Part shown: piece after piece, positions 1 through 5,410 of the stretch | Layout of the letters: each line of letters begins with the position of its first letter | How positions within the stretch are numbered: position 1 is the stretch's first letter | NCBI GenBank assembly: GCA_964398855.1 | Contig: CAYNOQ010000110.1 | Coordinates: 1-7,726, forward strand | Origin: Mariniphaga sp964398855 | GTDB lineage: Bacteria > Bacteroidota > Bacteroidia > Bacteroidales > Prolixibacteraceae | Length of the DNA: 7,726 nt | Reading direction: 5' to 3' | Notes under the pieces: model-generated | Told to the model about the DNA's origin: nothing | What the model saw: only the letters and a program-made list of their open reading frames with translations | Database searches by the model: none | Translations under genes and position numbers: made by a program

Positions 1-61
1 TCACGAAGTGTTGGGGCACATATTTAAAAACTTTTGTATCGGAAAGTAACCACTACAAAAC

Positions 62-142
62 AAACAAATAACAAAACGATAGAAAGTATAGTAAAGCCCT
101 GATTTTAGGGCTTTTTTGTTCTCATAAAGTTGTTATTTGTTT
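62..142. repeat. 13-bp inverted repeat flanking the terminator
   Basis: Bases 62-74 (core AACAAATAACAA) are the exact reverse complement of 130-142 (core TTGTTATTTGTT). The terminator hairpin sits between the two arms. The arms are A/T-rich, so chance is not excluded. They could extend the terminator into a larger structure or be recombinase or accessory-protein binding sites. Confidence 0.4.
93..118 (+). terminator. Rho-independent terminator
   Basis: An 8-bp perfect stem, AAAGCCCT (93-100) with AGGGCTTT (107-114), encloses a 6-base loop and runs into a T tract (112-117). It reads as a + strand terminator for whatever lies upstream of the window, and it insulates the excisionase-integrase pair from upstream transcription. 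Confidence 0.75.
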
Positions 143-167
143 TGTGAAATTTGCTATTTATTAAGCT

Positions 168-175
168 TATTTTTG
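168..175 (+). promoter_or_regulatory. Candidate Bacteroidota promoter -7 element for the excisionase-integrase pair
   Basis: TATTTTTG matches the Bacteroidota -7 consensus TAnnTTTG. TTTG boxes that could serve at -33 occur at 141-144 and 150-153, but neither lies at the usual distance, so the call is tentative. The element overlaps the first GTACC box by four bases (172-175), so a protein bound to those boxes could block transcription. Confidence 0.3.
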
Positions 176-209
176 TACCTTTGTTGTACCTCATCAGGTA
201 AGGTACAAA
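172..209. repeat. GTACC/GGTAC inverted-repeat cluster (operator or arm-site candidate)
   Basis: TTTGTACCTT at 172-181 is the exact reverse complement of AAGGTACAAA at 200-209. A further direct copy, TTGTACCT, lies at 184-191, and a fourth box, AGGTACAA, lies at 300-307 inside the start of the following gene. Repeated boxes in both orientations upstream of an excisionase-like gene are typical of sites bound by its own product or by integrase arms. Which protein binds them is inference. Confidence 0.45.
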
Positions 210-239
210 TTTTCAGGGAATTTCCCTTTTTATTTTGCG

Positions 240-283
240 CTTAATTGCACTTAAATATACTTAATGATATTAAAAGATATTAA
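240..283 (+). repeat. TTAA steps at about 10-bp spacing before the start codon
   Basis: TTAA occurs at 241, 251, 261, 270 and 280, close to one per helical turn. The first three units share CTTAA. The last one abuts the ATG at 284. All copies face the same side of the helix, so this may be a cooperative protein-binding surface or a flexible segment. The leader shows no Shine-Dalgarno sequence, as is normal for this phylum. Confidence 0.4.
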
Positions 284-835
284 ATGAGCTCTAATATTAA
301 GGTACAAAGGATTTGCGAACATTGCGGTAATGAATTTACAGCCCGGACTACTGTAACCCGTTTTTGTTCTCATAAGTGTGCAAATGCAGCACACAAGCAA
401 AGATTAAGGGCTGATAAGATAAAAAGCAGCAATAAACAAACCCGGCAAATTATAATTCAACCCATTGAACAATTGAAAGCAAAGGAATTCTTGACAGTCC
501 GGGAAGTTTCACACCTTTTAAACTGTTCTGTACGTTCAGTTTATTACTACATTAACAGCGGAACTATTAAAGCCATCAATTTAGGGAAGAGAATGACGAG
601 GGTAAAACGTTCAGATATTGATAAATTATTTAACCAGACTGAACCCGCAGCACCTCAACAAAAACAAACAGAGTTTAAAATATCCGATTGTTACACACTT
701 ATAGATGTTCAGGAGAAATTTGGTATTTCAGCCAAAGCATTACAGGAAATAATCAAACGGAACGGCATACTTAAAATAAAAAAAGGAAGGTTTGCATACA
801 TTCCAAAAACAGTAATTGAAAAAATATTGAGTTAA
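284..835 (+). CDS. Zinc-finger plus double-HTH excisionase-like DNA-binding protein
   Basis: This 183-residue protein opens with a short metal-binding knuckle: C11 and C14 (CEHC), then C28 and C32 (FCSHKC). A MerR/excisionase-type helix-turn-helix follows at about residues 68-117, with the pattern FLTVREVSHLLN, SVRSVYYYINSGTIKA and a basic wing (GKRMTRVKRSDI). A second, weaker winged-HTH copy occupies about 135-182 (TLIDVQEKFGISAKALQEII, then GRFAYIPKTVIEKI). Proteins of this layout commonly precede tyrosine integrases in Bacteroidota mobile elements and are thought to act as excision or directionality factors. It lies 19 bp before the integrase and is probably co-transcribed with it. The repeat boxes upstream suggest autoregulation. 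The ATG directly follows the TTAA repeats. The fold assignment is firm; the excisionase role is inferred from context. Confidence 0.75.
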   Translation: MSSNIKVQRICEHCGNEFTARTTVTRFCSHKCANAAHKQRLRADKIKSSNKQTRQIIIQPIEQLKAKEFLTVREVSHLLNCSVRSVYYYINSGTIKAINLGKRMTRVKRSDIDKLFNQTEPAAPQQKQTEFKISDCYTLIDVQEKFGISAKALQEIIKRNGILKIKKGRFAYIPKTVIEKILS

Positions 836-840
836 ACACA

Positions 841-857
841 AAGCATAAAAGACAATG
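841..857 (+). repeat. Integrase leader and start codon, copy 1 of a 17-bp near-repeat
   Basis: AAGCATAAAAGACAATG, which includes the integrase ATG, recurs with one substitution at 2037-2053 just beyond the integrase stop. Confidence 0.5.
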
Positions 858-2009
858 GCTACAAAAGTAAAATTAAGACAAAAGGTAATTTCAGGGAATA
901 GAATGAGCTTATATTTAGACTTTTACCCTGCTATTCCACATCCCGAGACAGGGAAACCCACCCGCAGAGAGTTTTTAGGGCTTTACATTTTTAACAAGCC
1001 CCACACACCAATTGATAGGCAGCACAATACAGATGTAATGAGAATTGCAGAAAGTATAAGACAGAAACGAGATAACTTTCTAAACAAGCCTGAAATATAC
1101 AGCCAGTATGAAAAGGAGCAATTAAGATTAAAGGAATTAGGCGAAATGAATTTTGTTGAATACTTCAAAAAATTGGCATACCAGCGTAAAGAAAGTAACC
1201 ATGCCAACTGGATTTCAGCTTTAAATTATCTTAATGAGTTTACAAATGGAAAATTAAAATTTACTGATCTTAACGAAAGGTATTTTGATGACTTCAAAGA
1301 ATATTTGCTGACTACTAAAAGCAGAAGGAGCAATAAAACAGCCCTTTCCCGAAATTCAGCCGTTTCTTATTTCAACAAAGTTAAAGCAACGTTAAAGCAA
1401 GCATACAGAGACGGCATACTTCAAACCGACCTGAACGCCAGAATAGAGCCCATCAAAGCAGCCGAAACAAGACGGGAATACCTGACTATTGAAGAACTCA
1501 ACAGGCTTGTAAAAACCCCCTGTTCAATTCCTTTACTTAAAAATGCAGCCCTTTTTTCAGCCCTTACCGGATTAAGATTTTCAGATATTTCTAAATTAGT
1601 TTGGAGTGAAGTACAATATAGCGAACTGGAAGGCTATTATTTACAGTTCAGGCAAAAGAAAACTAAAGGCGTCGAGTTTTTACCAATTTCAGAACAGGCT
1701 TTTTTATTATTAGGCGAACGCAAAGAACCCACAACAAAAGTATTTGAGGGTTTAAAGTATTCTGCATACATGAATATACACCTAAAGGAATGGATATTTA
1801 GAGCTGAAATAACAAAGGATATTACTTTTCACTCTTTTCGGCATACTTTTGCAACCTTACAACTTTCACACGGAACTGATATTTATACCGTTTCAAAATT
1901 ATTAGGACACAAAGACCTGAAAACAACTCAGATTTATGTAAAAATAATTGATAAGGACAAGCAAAAAGCAGTAAACAAAATTAAATTAGATTTTGGAACA
2001 GATAAATAA
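855..2009 (+). CDS. Tyrosine site-specific recombinase (integrase)
   Basis: This 384-residue integrase catalyses strand exchange between the ends of a mobile element and a chromosomal target. Residues 1 to about 80 form a basic arm-binding domain. About 98-195 are the SAM-like core-binding domain (FVEYFKKLAYQRK to FNKVKATLKQAYRDGIL). About 208-375 are the catalytic domain. The catalytic set is complete: R241 (TGLRFSD), a lysine in the beta-hairpin around 268-271, H326 and R329 (HSFRH), H352 (LLGHKD) and nucleophile Y361 (TTQIY). The nine-residue H-to-Y spacing equals that of XerD. Length and order match the phage_int_SAM_5-type integrases common in Bacteroidota conjugative and mobilizable elements. 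The ATG at 855 is preceded by an A-rich leader, AAGCATAAAAGACA. No frame damage is visible, so the enzyme should be functional. Confidence 0.93.
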   Translation: MATKVKLRQKVISGNRMSLYLDFYPAIPHPETGKPTRREFLGLYIFNKPHTPIDRQHNTDVMRIAESIRQKRDNFLNKPEIYSQYEKEQLRLKELGEMNFVEYFKKLAYQRKESNHANWISALNYLNEFTNGKLKFTDLNERYFDDFKEYLLTTKSRRSNKTALSRNSAVSYFNKVKATLKQAYRDGILQTDLNARIEPIKAAETRREYLTIEELNRLVKTPCSIPLLKNAALFSALTGLRFSDISKLVWSEVQYSELEGYYLQFRQKKTKGVEFLPISEQAFLLLGERKEPTTKVFEGLKYSAYMNIHLKEWIFRAEITKDITFHSFRHTFATLQLSHGTDIYTVSKLLGHKDLKTTQIYVKIIDKDKQKAVNKIKLDFGTDK

Positions 2010-2036
2010 TAATGTTTATTTAGACAGTAATTTTTT

Positions 2037-2053
2037 AAGCATAAAAAACAATG
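2037..2053 (+). repeat. Copy 2 of the integrase leader, now before a dead-end ATG
   Basis: AAGCATAAAAAACAATG matches 841-857 at 16 of 17 positions. Its ATG (2051) opens only 15 codons before a stop, so it is probably a vestigial or coincidental initiation region rather than a gene. Confidence 0.45.
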
Positions 2054-2143
2054 ATACTAACTTTCTTATTAATTATCCCATACAGCATTGATGTTTAATT
2101 CACTGTGCAAATTAATTTTAAAAATATTCTTTCACAATGTGTT

Positions 2144-2175
2144 TTTGGTTGACATTTTTGCTTCAAATACATTGG
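2144..2175 (+). promoter_or_regulatory. Candidate Bacteroidota promoter
   Basis: TTTG (2144-2147) is followed after 20 bases by TACATTGG (2168-2175), a one-mismatch version of TAnnTTTG. It would start RNA near 2182, ahead of the ATG at 2231 and the GTG at 2252. This is pattern matching only. Confidence 0.25.
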
Positions 2176-2251
2176 CTACTCCAATAAGACTTTTAATAAA
2201 CAGTCCTTTAAGTCGTTATAAAAAAAGATTATGAACTTAGTATAGAACGAT

Positions 2252-2857
2252 GTGTTTTTACACGTTGAAAAAGAAACTCTCGATTCTTATTTTGATAGAT
2301 TAGGTTTATTACAGTTCTTTGATTTGTATAATTTCCTACAACAGTCTGAAAATATAAGATTTACATACTCAAAAAACCAACAATCAAGTTTTAATGAGTT
2401 TTTTGAGATAATACAAAAAGAGTATGCATCATATTTCGGGCTTGATATAATTGCCTCTATGTGCCGTTTTGCCCTTATTGCTTATCGAGTATCGATGATA
2501 CTCTCTGCGCTTCGTATTATGGAGCATGGCAACATTAGTTCAACGATGGTATGTACTAATGAAGATTATCAAGGTACCATTACAATAATTAAAACACTAT
2601 TGAAACACACAGCAAAGATATATCAAAGTCTAATGCCATCCATTGATATACCTCGTACTTCGTCCGAGCCTACTCTAATTCGGCAACACTTCTGCGATAG
2701 TTTGCCTGTCGATTTCAACTGTAAAACCTATTTATCCATTGCCAAGCAATTACAAATAGCGGAAAAAACAGCCGATAAATACATTAAATCTTTTTGTCTG
2801 AGAGGCACGATATGTCACGAAGCACACGGCAGATATTCTAAATCTGTAAAAAATTAA
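2252..2857 (+). CDS. C-terminal fragment of a DUF3987-type mobile-element replication protein
   Basis: The 201 residues read from a GTG resemble, from memory of the family, the C-terminal part of DUF3987 (primase/helicase-like) proteins of Bacteroidota mobile elements. Recognisable blocks are ENIRFTYSKNQQ, MCRFALIAYRVSMILSALRIME (about 70-91), a TIIKTLLKHTAKIYQSL helix, and a terminal winged-HTH-like segment (TYLSIAKQLQIAEKTADKYI, then CLRGTICHEAHGRYSK). Full family members are several hundred residues longer and carry a P-loop ATPase upstream. None of that is present here, and the same frame upstream meets TAG at 2243-2245. I therefore read this as an N-terminally truncated relic, even though the remaining frame is open. 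Recombination near 2250 probably removed the front half. A 201-residue stand-alone protein is possible but less likely. Confidence 0.65.
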   Translation: MFLHVEKETLDSYFDRLGLLQFFDLYNFLQQSENIRFTYSKNQQSSFNEFFEIIQKEYASYFGLDIIASMCRFALIAYRVSMILSALRIMEHGNISSTMVCTNEDYQGTITIIKTLLKHTAKIYQSLMPSIDIPRTSSEPTLIRQHFCDSLPVDFNCKTYLSIAKQLQIAEKTADKYIKSFCLRGTICHEAHGRYSKSVKN

Positions 2858-2868
2858 TTTTACAGATT
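2841..2868 (+). terminator. AT-rich hairpin over the end of the DUF3987 fragment
   Basis: AATCTGTAAAA (2841-2851) pairs perfectly with TTTTACAGATT (2858-2868) across a six-base loop that includes the TAA stop. The stem is 11 bp but A/T-rich and is not followed by a T run, so it is a weak terminator or an mRNA 3'-end structure. Confidence 0.35.
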
Positions 2869-2884
2869 GTCAAAACTTGTCAAA
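2867..2884. repeat. Tandem TTGTCAAA boxes, 10 bp apart
   Basis: TTGTCAAA occurs at 2867-2874 and again at 2877-2884, one helical turn apart. It may be a binding site for a replication or regulatory protein, but two copies are too few to call iterons. Confidence 0.25.
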
Positions 2885-2973
2885 CCCATATGTTTTCTTT
2901 GCAAAAATGCACCTGATAACTTTCTCATTTGTTTCCTCTTGTTTGTGAATAATTTGTTTATTTTCGCCATTAC

Positions 2974-2998
2974 ATGACAAGTCATTAAAATAAAAGTC
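2974..2998 (+). promoter_or_regulatory. Operator-like repeats upstream of the XRE regulator
   Basis: ATGACAAGTCAT (2974-2985) is a two-armed palindrome with 5-bp arms. A second AAGTC half-site follows at 2994-2998, 15 bp from the first, ending 15 bp before the regulator's ATG. GAC/GTC half-sites upstream of a small XRE protein resemble controller-protein boxes of type II restriction-modification systems, which would give autoregulation. That link is inferred. Confidence 0.35.
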
Positions 2999-3013
2999 TA
3001 AACAAGAAAGATT

Positions 3014-3241
3014 ATGCTTTTCACAAATAAAATCAAACTATTGAGAGAAGAACGGGGATTGCTACAACGCCAATTATCTGCTTCTTTGGAGATAGATACG
3101 CCGATGTACAGTAAAATTGAACGTGGTGACCGTCCGGCAAAACGAAAACAAGTTGTCGCCATAGCTCAAGTACTCTCTACTGACGAAACAGAGCTACTAA
3201 CGCTTTGGTTGGCGGATAAAGTAACCGCATTTGGAAAATAG
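3014..3241 (+). CDS. XRE-family helix-turn-helix regulator, short form
   Basis: This 75-residue protein is almost entirely a Cro/C1-type HTH. KIKLLREERGLLQRQLSASL forms helices 1-2, IDTPMYSKIERGDRPAK holds the recognition helix and the conserved IERG, and VVAIAQVLSTDETELLTLWLAD forms the last helices. It resembles the controller-like regulators that precede DNA methyltransferase and restriction genes in Bacteroidota. From memory, those often continue for several tens of residues after WLAD; here the frame stops six residues after that block (KVTAFGK). The tail was probably lost at the same rearrangement that left the remnant at 3225-3368. The DNA-binding core is intact, so it may still repress its own promoter through the GAC/GTC repeats upstream. 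It could also be a stand-alone antitoxin-like repressor, but no toxin is seen. Confidence 0.75.
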   Translation: MLFTNKIKLLREERGLLQRQLSASLEIDTPMYSKIERGDRPAKRKQVVAIAQVLSTDETELLTLWLADKVTAFGK

Positions 3242-3368
3242 TTTTGACCGTGCACTTGTTCCTATTGATATTGATGTGATAAAACAAGTTTCATGAGCAG
3301 TTATGAGCAAGATTAAAGAAAAAGACGAAGAACAATATAATGCTTTGATTGAAAATATAAAAGTTTGA
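3225..3368 (+). pseudogene. Remnant of an unidentified gene 3' end, interrupted by TGA
   Basis: One frame here reads as protein-like on both sides of a single stop. SFDRALVPIDIDVIKQVS (3240-3293) is followed by TGA (3294-3296), then AVMSKIKEKDEEQYNAL and so on to TGA at 3366-3368. Changing the internal TGA to a sense codon would give a smooth helical, charged C-terminus. The piece starts where the XRE frame loses its tail and ends five bases before the HNH start codon. Its position between a controller-like regulator and an HNH nuclease suggests the tail of a lost gene of the same operon, possibly the cognate DNA methyltransferase. I cannot identify the family from 47 codons. The alternative is a 21-residue ORF at 3303-3368 standing alone. 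Confidence 0.4.
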
Positions 3369-3373
3369 TTGAT

Positions 3374-4447
3374 ATGACACTTCCATTAGATAAACATATT
3401 GACACAAGAATTTTAGCACAAATCTATAACAATACGGTTGCTACATACAAATTCTATTGGTTTGTAGCATTACTTGATATTGTTGTTAAAGAACAACGCC
3501 GACAAATTTCATTTTGGGAAATTATTGTTGGAATGATAGCGGAAGCGTGGTATCCAATACATTATTTTCGATTGTCTTTTGGAAAATCCGACTCGCTTTA
3601 TGACCAAATTATTGCATTGCAAAAAGAGTTGAACATTCCGATTGATGCCAATAAAAACGACATAAGAAAGCAAATTATAAATAATTTAGACAATCAACGA
3701 GTAAAAAATTTGTTGCGTGTTTTTACACTAAATGTGCCATATCGTTTTCTGTCTCCGTGGATTAGCTATACAACTGATAACGAAGTTGTAAATTTATCTC
3801 AATCGTTTTCAAATAATTGTGTTTACGCAATAACAGGAGGAGAAACGATAGAGATAAATCCCAAATGGGAACAATATCTTAATGATAACTATCTGATATT
3901 AAGAGATTTTTCATTTTGGAATTTGACAGTTTTCCTGCAAAAGCGAAATCCAAATGTTCCAGATTTACCGTCAAAGTTAGTTAAACCAATTCAGCGTGAT
4001 TCATTGACAAAACAAAGGCATTTTTGGAATACTTATATTGAGCTCAACGGCTCAATGAAATGTATCTACACAGGAAAGGCTTTGTACAAAAAGGAATATG
4101 ATTTAGACCATTTTGTGCCTTGGAGTTTTGTGTCACACAACTTGTTGTGGAATTTATTACCTTCCGATTCAAGTATAAATTCTTCAAAAAGCAACAATTT
4201 GCCTCAATTGGATAAATATTTGCGACCATTTGCGCTAATGCACCAAAAGGCAATTCAAGCAATTTATCCCAAAAATCCAAATAACAAATTGCTCGAAGAT
4301 TATCTGACTTTGCATAACTCGTTATCAGAATTAGTACAATTCTCAGAAAATGATTTTGTCAATATATTTCAGAAAACATTCTCGCCATTAGTTCAGATTG
4401 CTGAAAATATGGGGTTTAAGTATTGGCAAACTCCATTGTCTCAATAA
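3374..4447 (+). CDS. HNH endonuclease domain protein (putative restriction or defence nuclease)
   Basis: Numbered from the ATG at 3374, this is a 357-residue protein with a helical N-terminal half (about 1-130, including NNTVATYKFYWF and AWYPIHYFRLSFGKSD) and a C-terminal HNH domain at about 225-280. The nuclease signature is CIYTGKAL (C230), then YDLDHFVPW with D245-H246, then LWNLLP (N260) and INSSKSNNLP (N269, K272). D-H supplies the general base and metal contact, and the two N positions complete the H-N-N finger. The usual zinc CxxC pairs are absent, as in other members with CxYTGK. Such proteins occur in Bacteroidota restriction and defence loci and should cut DNA; the target is unknown. 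A TTG at 3365 would add three residues but overlaps the stop of the preceding remnant, so I prefer the ATG. The stop lies 3 bp before the next gene, so the two form an operon. The frame is intact. Confidence 0.8.
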   Translation: MTLPLDKHIDTRILAQIYNNTVATYKFYWFVALLDIVVKEQRRQISFWEIIVGMIAEAWYPIHYFRLSFGKSDSLYDQIIALQKELNIPIDANKNDIRKQIINNLDNQRVKNLLRVFTLNVPYRFLSPWISYTTDNEVVNLSQSFSNNCVYAITGGETIEINPKWEQYLNDNYLILRDFSFWNLTVFLQKRNPNVPDLPSKLVKPIQRDSLTKQRHFWNTYIELNGSMKCIYTGKALYKKEYDLDHFVPWSFVSHNLLWNLLPSDSSINSSKSNNLPQLDKYLRPFALMHQKAIQAIYPKNPNNKLLEDYLTLHNSLSELVQFSENDFVNIFQKTFSPLVQIAENMGFKYWQTPLSQ

Positions 4448-4450
4448 ACT

Positions 4451-5308
4451 ATGAAAAAGATAAAAAATAATCCACATTTAACAGCAATCGAAAGAAGAAC
4501 ACTATCCTTTCCAACTCGTCTTTTGAAAGAACGAAAATTGTTGATTGGCGATATTTTAGATTTTGGTTGTGGCTTCGGTTATGATACCGACCAACTAGAA
4601 AAATCAGGTTTCAATATTGTTGGCTACGATAATTATTATCGCCCTGAATTACCTGAAAAACGTTTTGATACGATAATCTGTAATTATGTGCTAAATGTAT
4701 TAGAACCTAACGAGCAAGCGGAAGTCTTAATGTCGGTATCTGAACTACTCAAACCAATGGGAAAAGCATATTTTTCAGTAAGGAGGGATTTGAAAAAAGA
4801 AGGTTTTCGTACCCATTATGTTCATAAACAACCAACATATCAAAGCAATGTGATTTTGCCATATAATAGTATATTTAAAAATAATAATTGTGCAATATAT
4901 GAATATCAGCATTTTAATCAAATAAAGAAAGTAAAAAATGAATGTCCGTTTTGTAATTTGAATCCAAAAGTGGAATTGATAAGCGAGACAGCAACAGCAG
5001 TTGCTTTTTTAGATAGTTTCCCTGTAAATCAAGGACATACTTTAATCGTTCCCAAACGGCATGTTGCTAATTATTTTGAACTAAGCATTCACGAGCAGCG
5101 GGCATTGTGGTTGTTAGTAAATCGGTGTAAAACAATCATTGAAAAACGTTTTAATCCCGACGGGTTTAATGTTGGAATAAACGTAGGAGAAACAGCAGGA
5201 CAAAGTATTTTCCACGTTCATATTCATTTGATACCTCGATACAAAGGAGATGTGAAAAATCCGCGAGGTGGAGTAAGAGGAGTTATACCGAACAAACAAA
5301 ATTATTAG
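4451..5308 (+). CDS. Fusion of class I SAM methyltransferase and HIT-family nucleotide hydrolase
   Basis: This 285-residue protein joins two enzymes. Residues about 30-115 are a compact Rossmann methyltransferase: motif I ILDFGCGFG (35-43), the acidic end of strand 2 in VGYDNYY (D60), and IICNYVLNVL (75-84) at the motif IV position. There is no DPPY or NPPY, so it resembles small-molecule or RNA methylases more than N6-adenine or N4-cytosine DNA methylases, and no C5 PC motif is visible. After a linker, residues about 163-265 form a HIT domain: ECPFC (C165, C168), QGHTLIVPKRH (H196, H204), and the catalytic triad HVHIH (H255, H257, H259), with H257 the expected nucleophile that takes the nucleotidyl group. 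HIT enzymes cleave nucleoside phosphoramidates, dinucleotides or adenylylated ends. Tight linkage to the HNH gene (3 bp) and to the next ORF (3 bp to the ATG at 5312) implies a shared task. The true substrates are unknown. Both active sites look complete. Confidence 0.85.
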   Translation: MKKIKNNPHLTAIERRTLSFPTRLLKERKLLIGDILDFGCGFGYDTDQLEKSGFNIVGYDNYYRPELPEKRFDTIICNYVLNVLEPNEQAEVLMSVSELLKPMGKAYFSVRRDLKKEGFRTHYVHKQPTYQSNVILPYNSIFKNNNCAIYEYQHFNQIKKVKNECPFCNLNPKVELISETATAVAFLDSFPVNQGHTLIVPKRHVANYFELSIHEQRALWLLVNRCKTIIEKRFNPDGFNVGINVGETAGQSIFHVHIHLIPRYKGDVKNPRGGVRGVIPNKQNY

Positions 5309-5311
5309 AAT

Positions 5312-5410
5312 ATGGCAACAGAAAAATTATACGATGTGTGGCAAGGCGAAACCCTAAATGGGAAATCCGCTTTGAAGAAACTATTCACCTATTTACTGAT
5401 TATGGCGTAG
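5312..5410 (+). other. Probable original start of the following gene, now out of frame
   Basis: An ATG at 5312 sits 3 bp after the methyltransferase-HIT stop, exactly the spacing used between the two preceding genes. Its frame reads MATEKLYDVWQG and continues to TAG at 5408. The next gene's frame is shifted by one base and becomes protein-like at RNPKWEIRFEE. Restoring one base near 5347 would join the two as a single protein beginning MATEKLYDVWQG. I therefore suspect a one-base deletion, or a read error, rather than a separate 32-residue peptide. Confidence 0.5.

Larger units (their letters stand above)
1..283. other. Non-coding control region upstream of the integration module
   Basis: I see no gene in these 283 bases beyond a possible last few codons of something upstream: frame 1 reads SRSVGAHI and then stops at 25-27. 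The stretch holds a rho-independent terminator (93-117), a longer inverted repeat around it, a cluster of GTACC/GGTAC boxes, an interrupted palindrome and TTAA steps at roughly helical spacing. Several of these are listed separately. Such density of short repeats next to an excisionase-like gene and a tyrosine integrase fits an attachment and regulatory region, but I could not identify the crossover site because no matching second copy was found in this window. Confidence 0.5.
2010..2251. other. Intergenic region between integrase and DUF3987 fragment
   Basis: This AT-rich stretch has no credible gene. It contains the near-copy of the integrase leader, a possible promoter (TTTG at 2144-2147, 20 bases, TACATTGG at 2168-2175), scattered GACT/AGTC half-sites (2188-2191, 2202-2205, 2211-2214) and an ATG at 2231 that hits TAG after four codons. 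It probably holds the joint between the integrase module and the older DUF3987-containing DNA. Confidence 0.45.

Noticed and set aside
1..27. End of a protein gene or a tRNA 3' end serving as the attachment site
   Set aside because: Only eight codons precede a stop, there is no CCA or tRNA arm, and no matching direct repeat was found elsewhere in the window.
215..227. AGGGAA-T-TTCCCT as a second terminator
   Set aside because: A one-base loop cannot fold as a hairpin without opening the stem. It may be a protein site but nothing supports a call.
983..1207. A 74-codon frame antisense to the integrase
   Set aside because: It overlaps the arm and core-binding domains of an intact integrase and has no leader or family resemblance.
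2867..2884. Iteron-type replication origin
   Set aside because: Only two TTGTCAAA copies are present and no replication initiator gene is nearby.
4044..4280. A 78-codon frame antisense to the HNH domain
   Set aside because: The sense strand encodes a clear HNH motif here, so the antisense frame is a shadow.
4451..4915. Methyltransferase domain as the DNA methylase of a restriction-modification pair with the HNH protein
   Set aside because: No DPPY/NPPY or PC motif and no target-recognition domain are visible, so DNA modification is not supported.
5345..5358. Programmed -1 frameshift joining the ATG at 5312 to the downstream frame
   Set aside because: No X XXY YYZ heptamer is in phase with the incoming frame, so an ordinary indel or read error is more likely.
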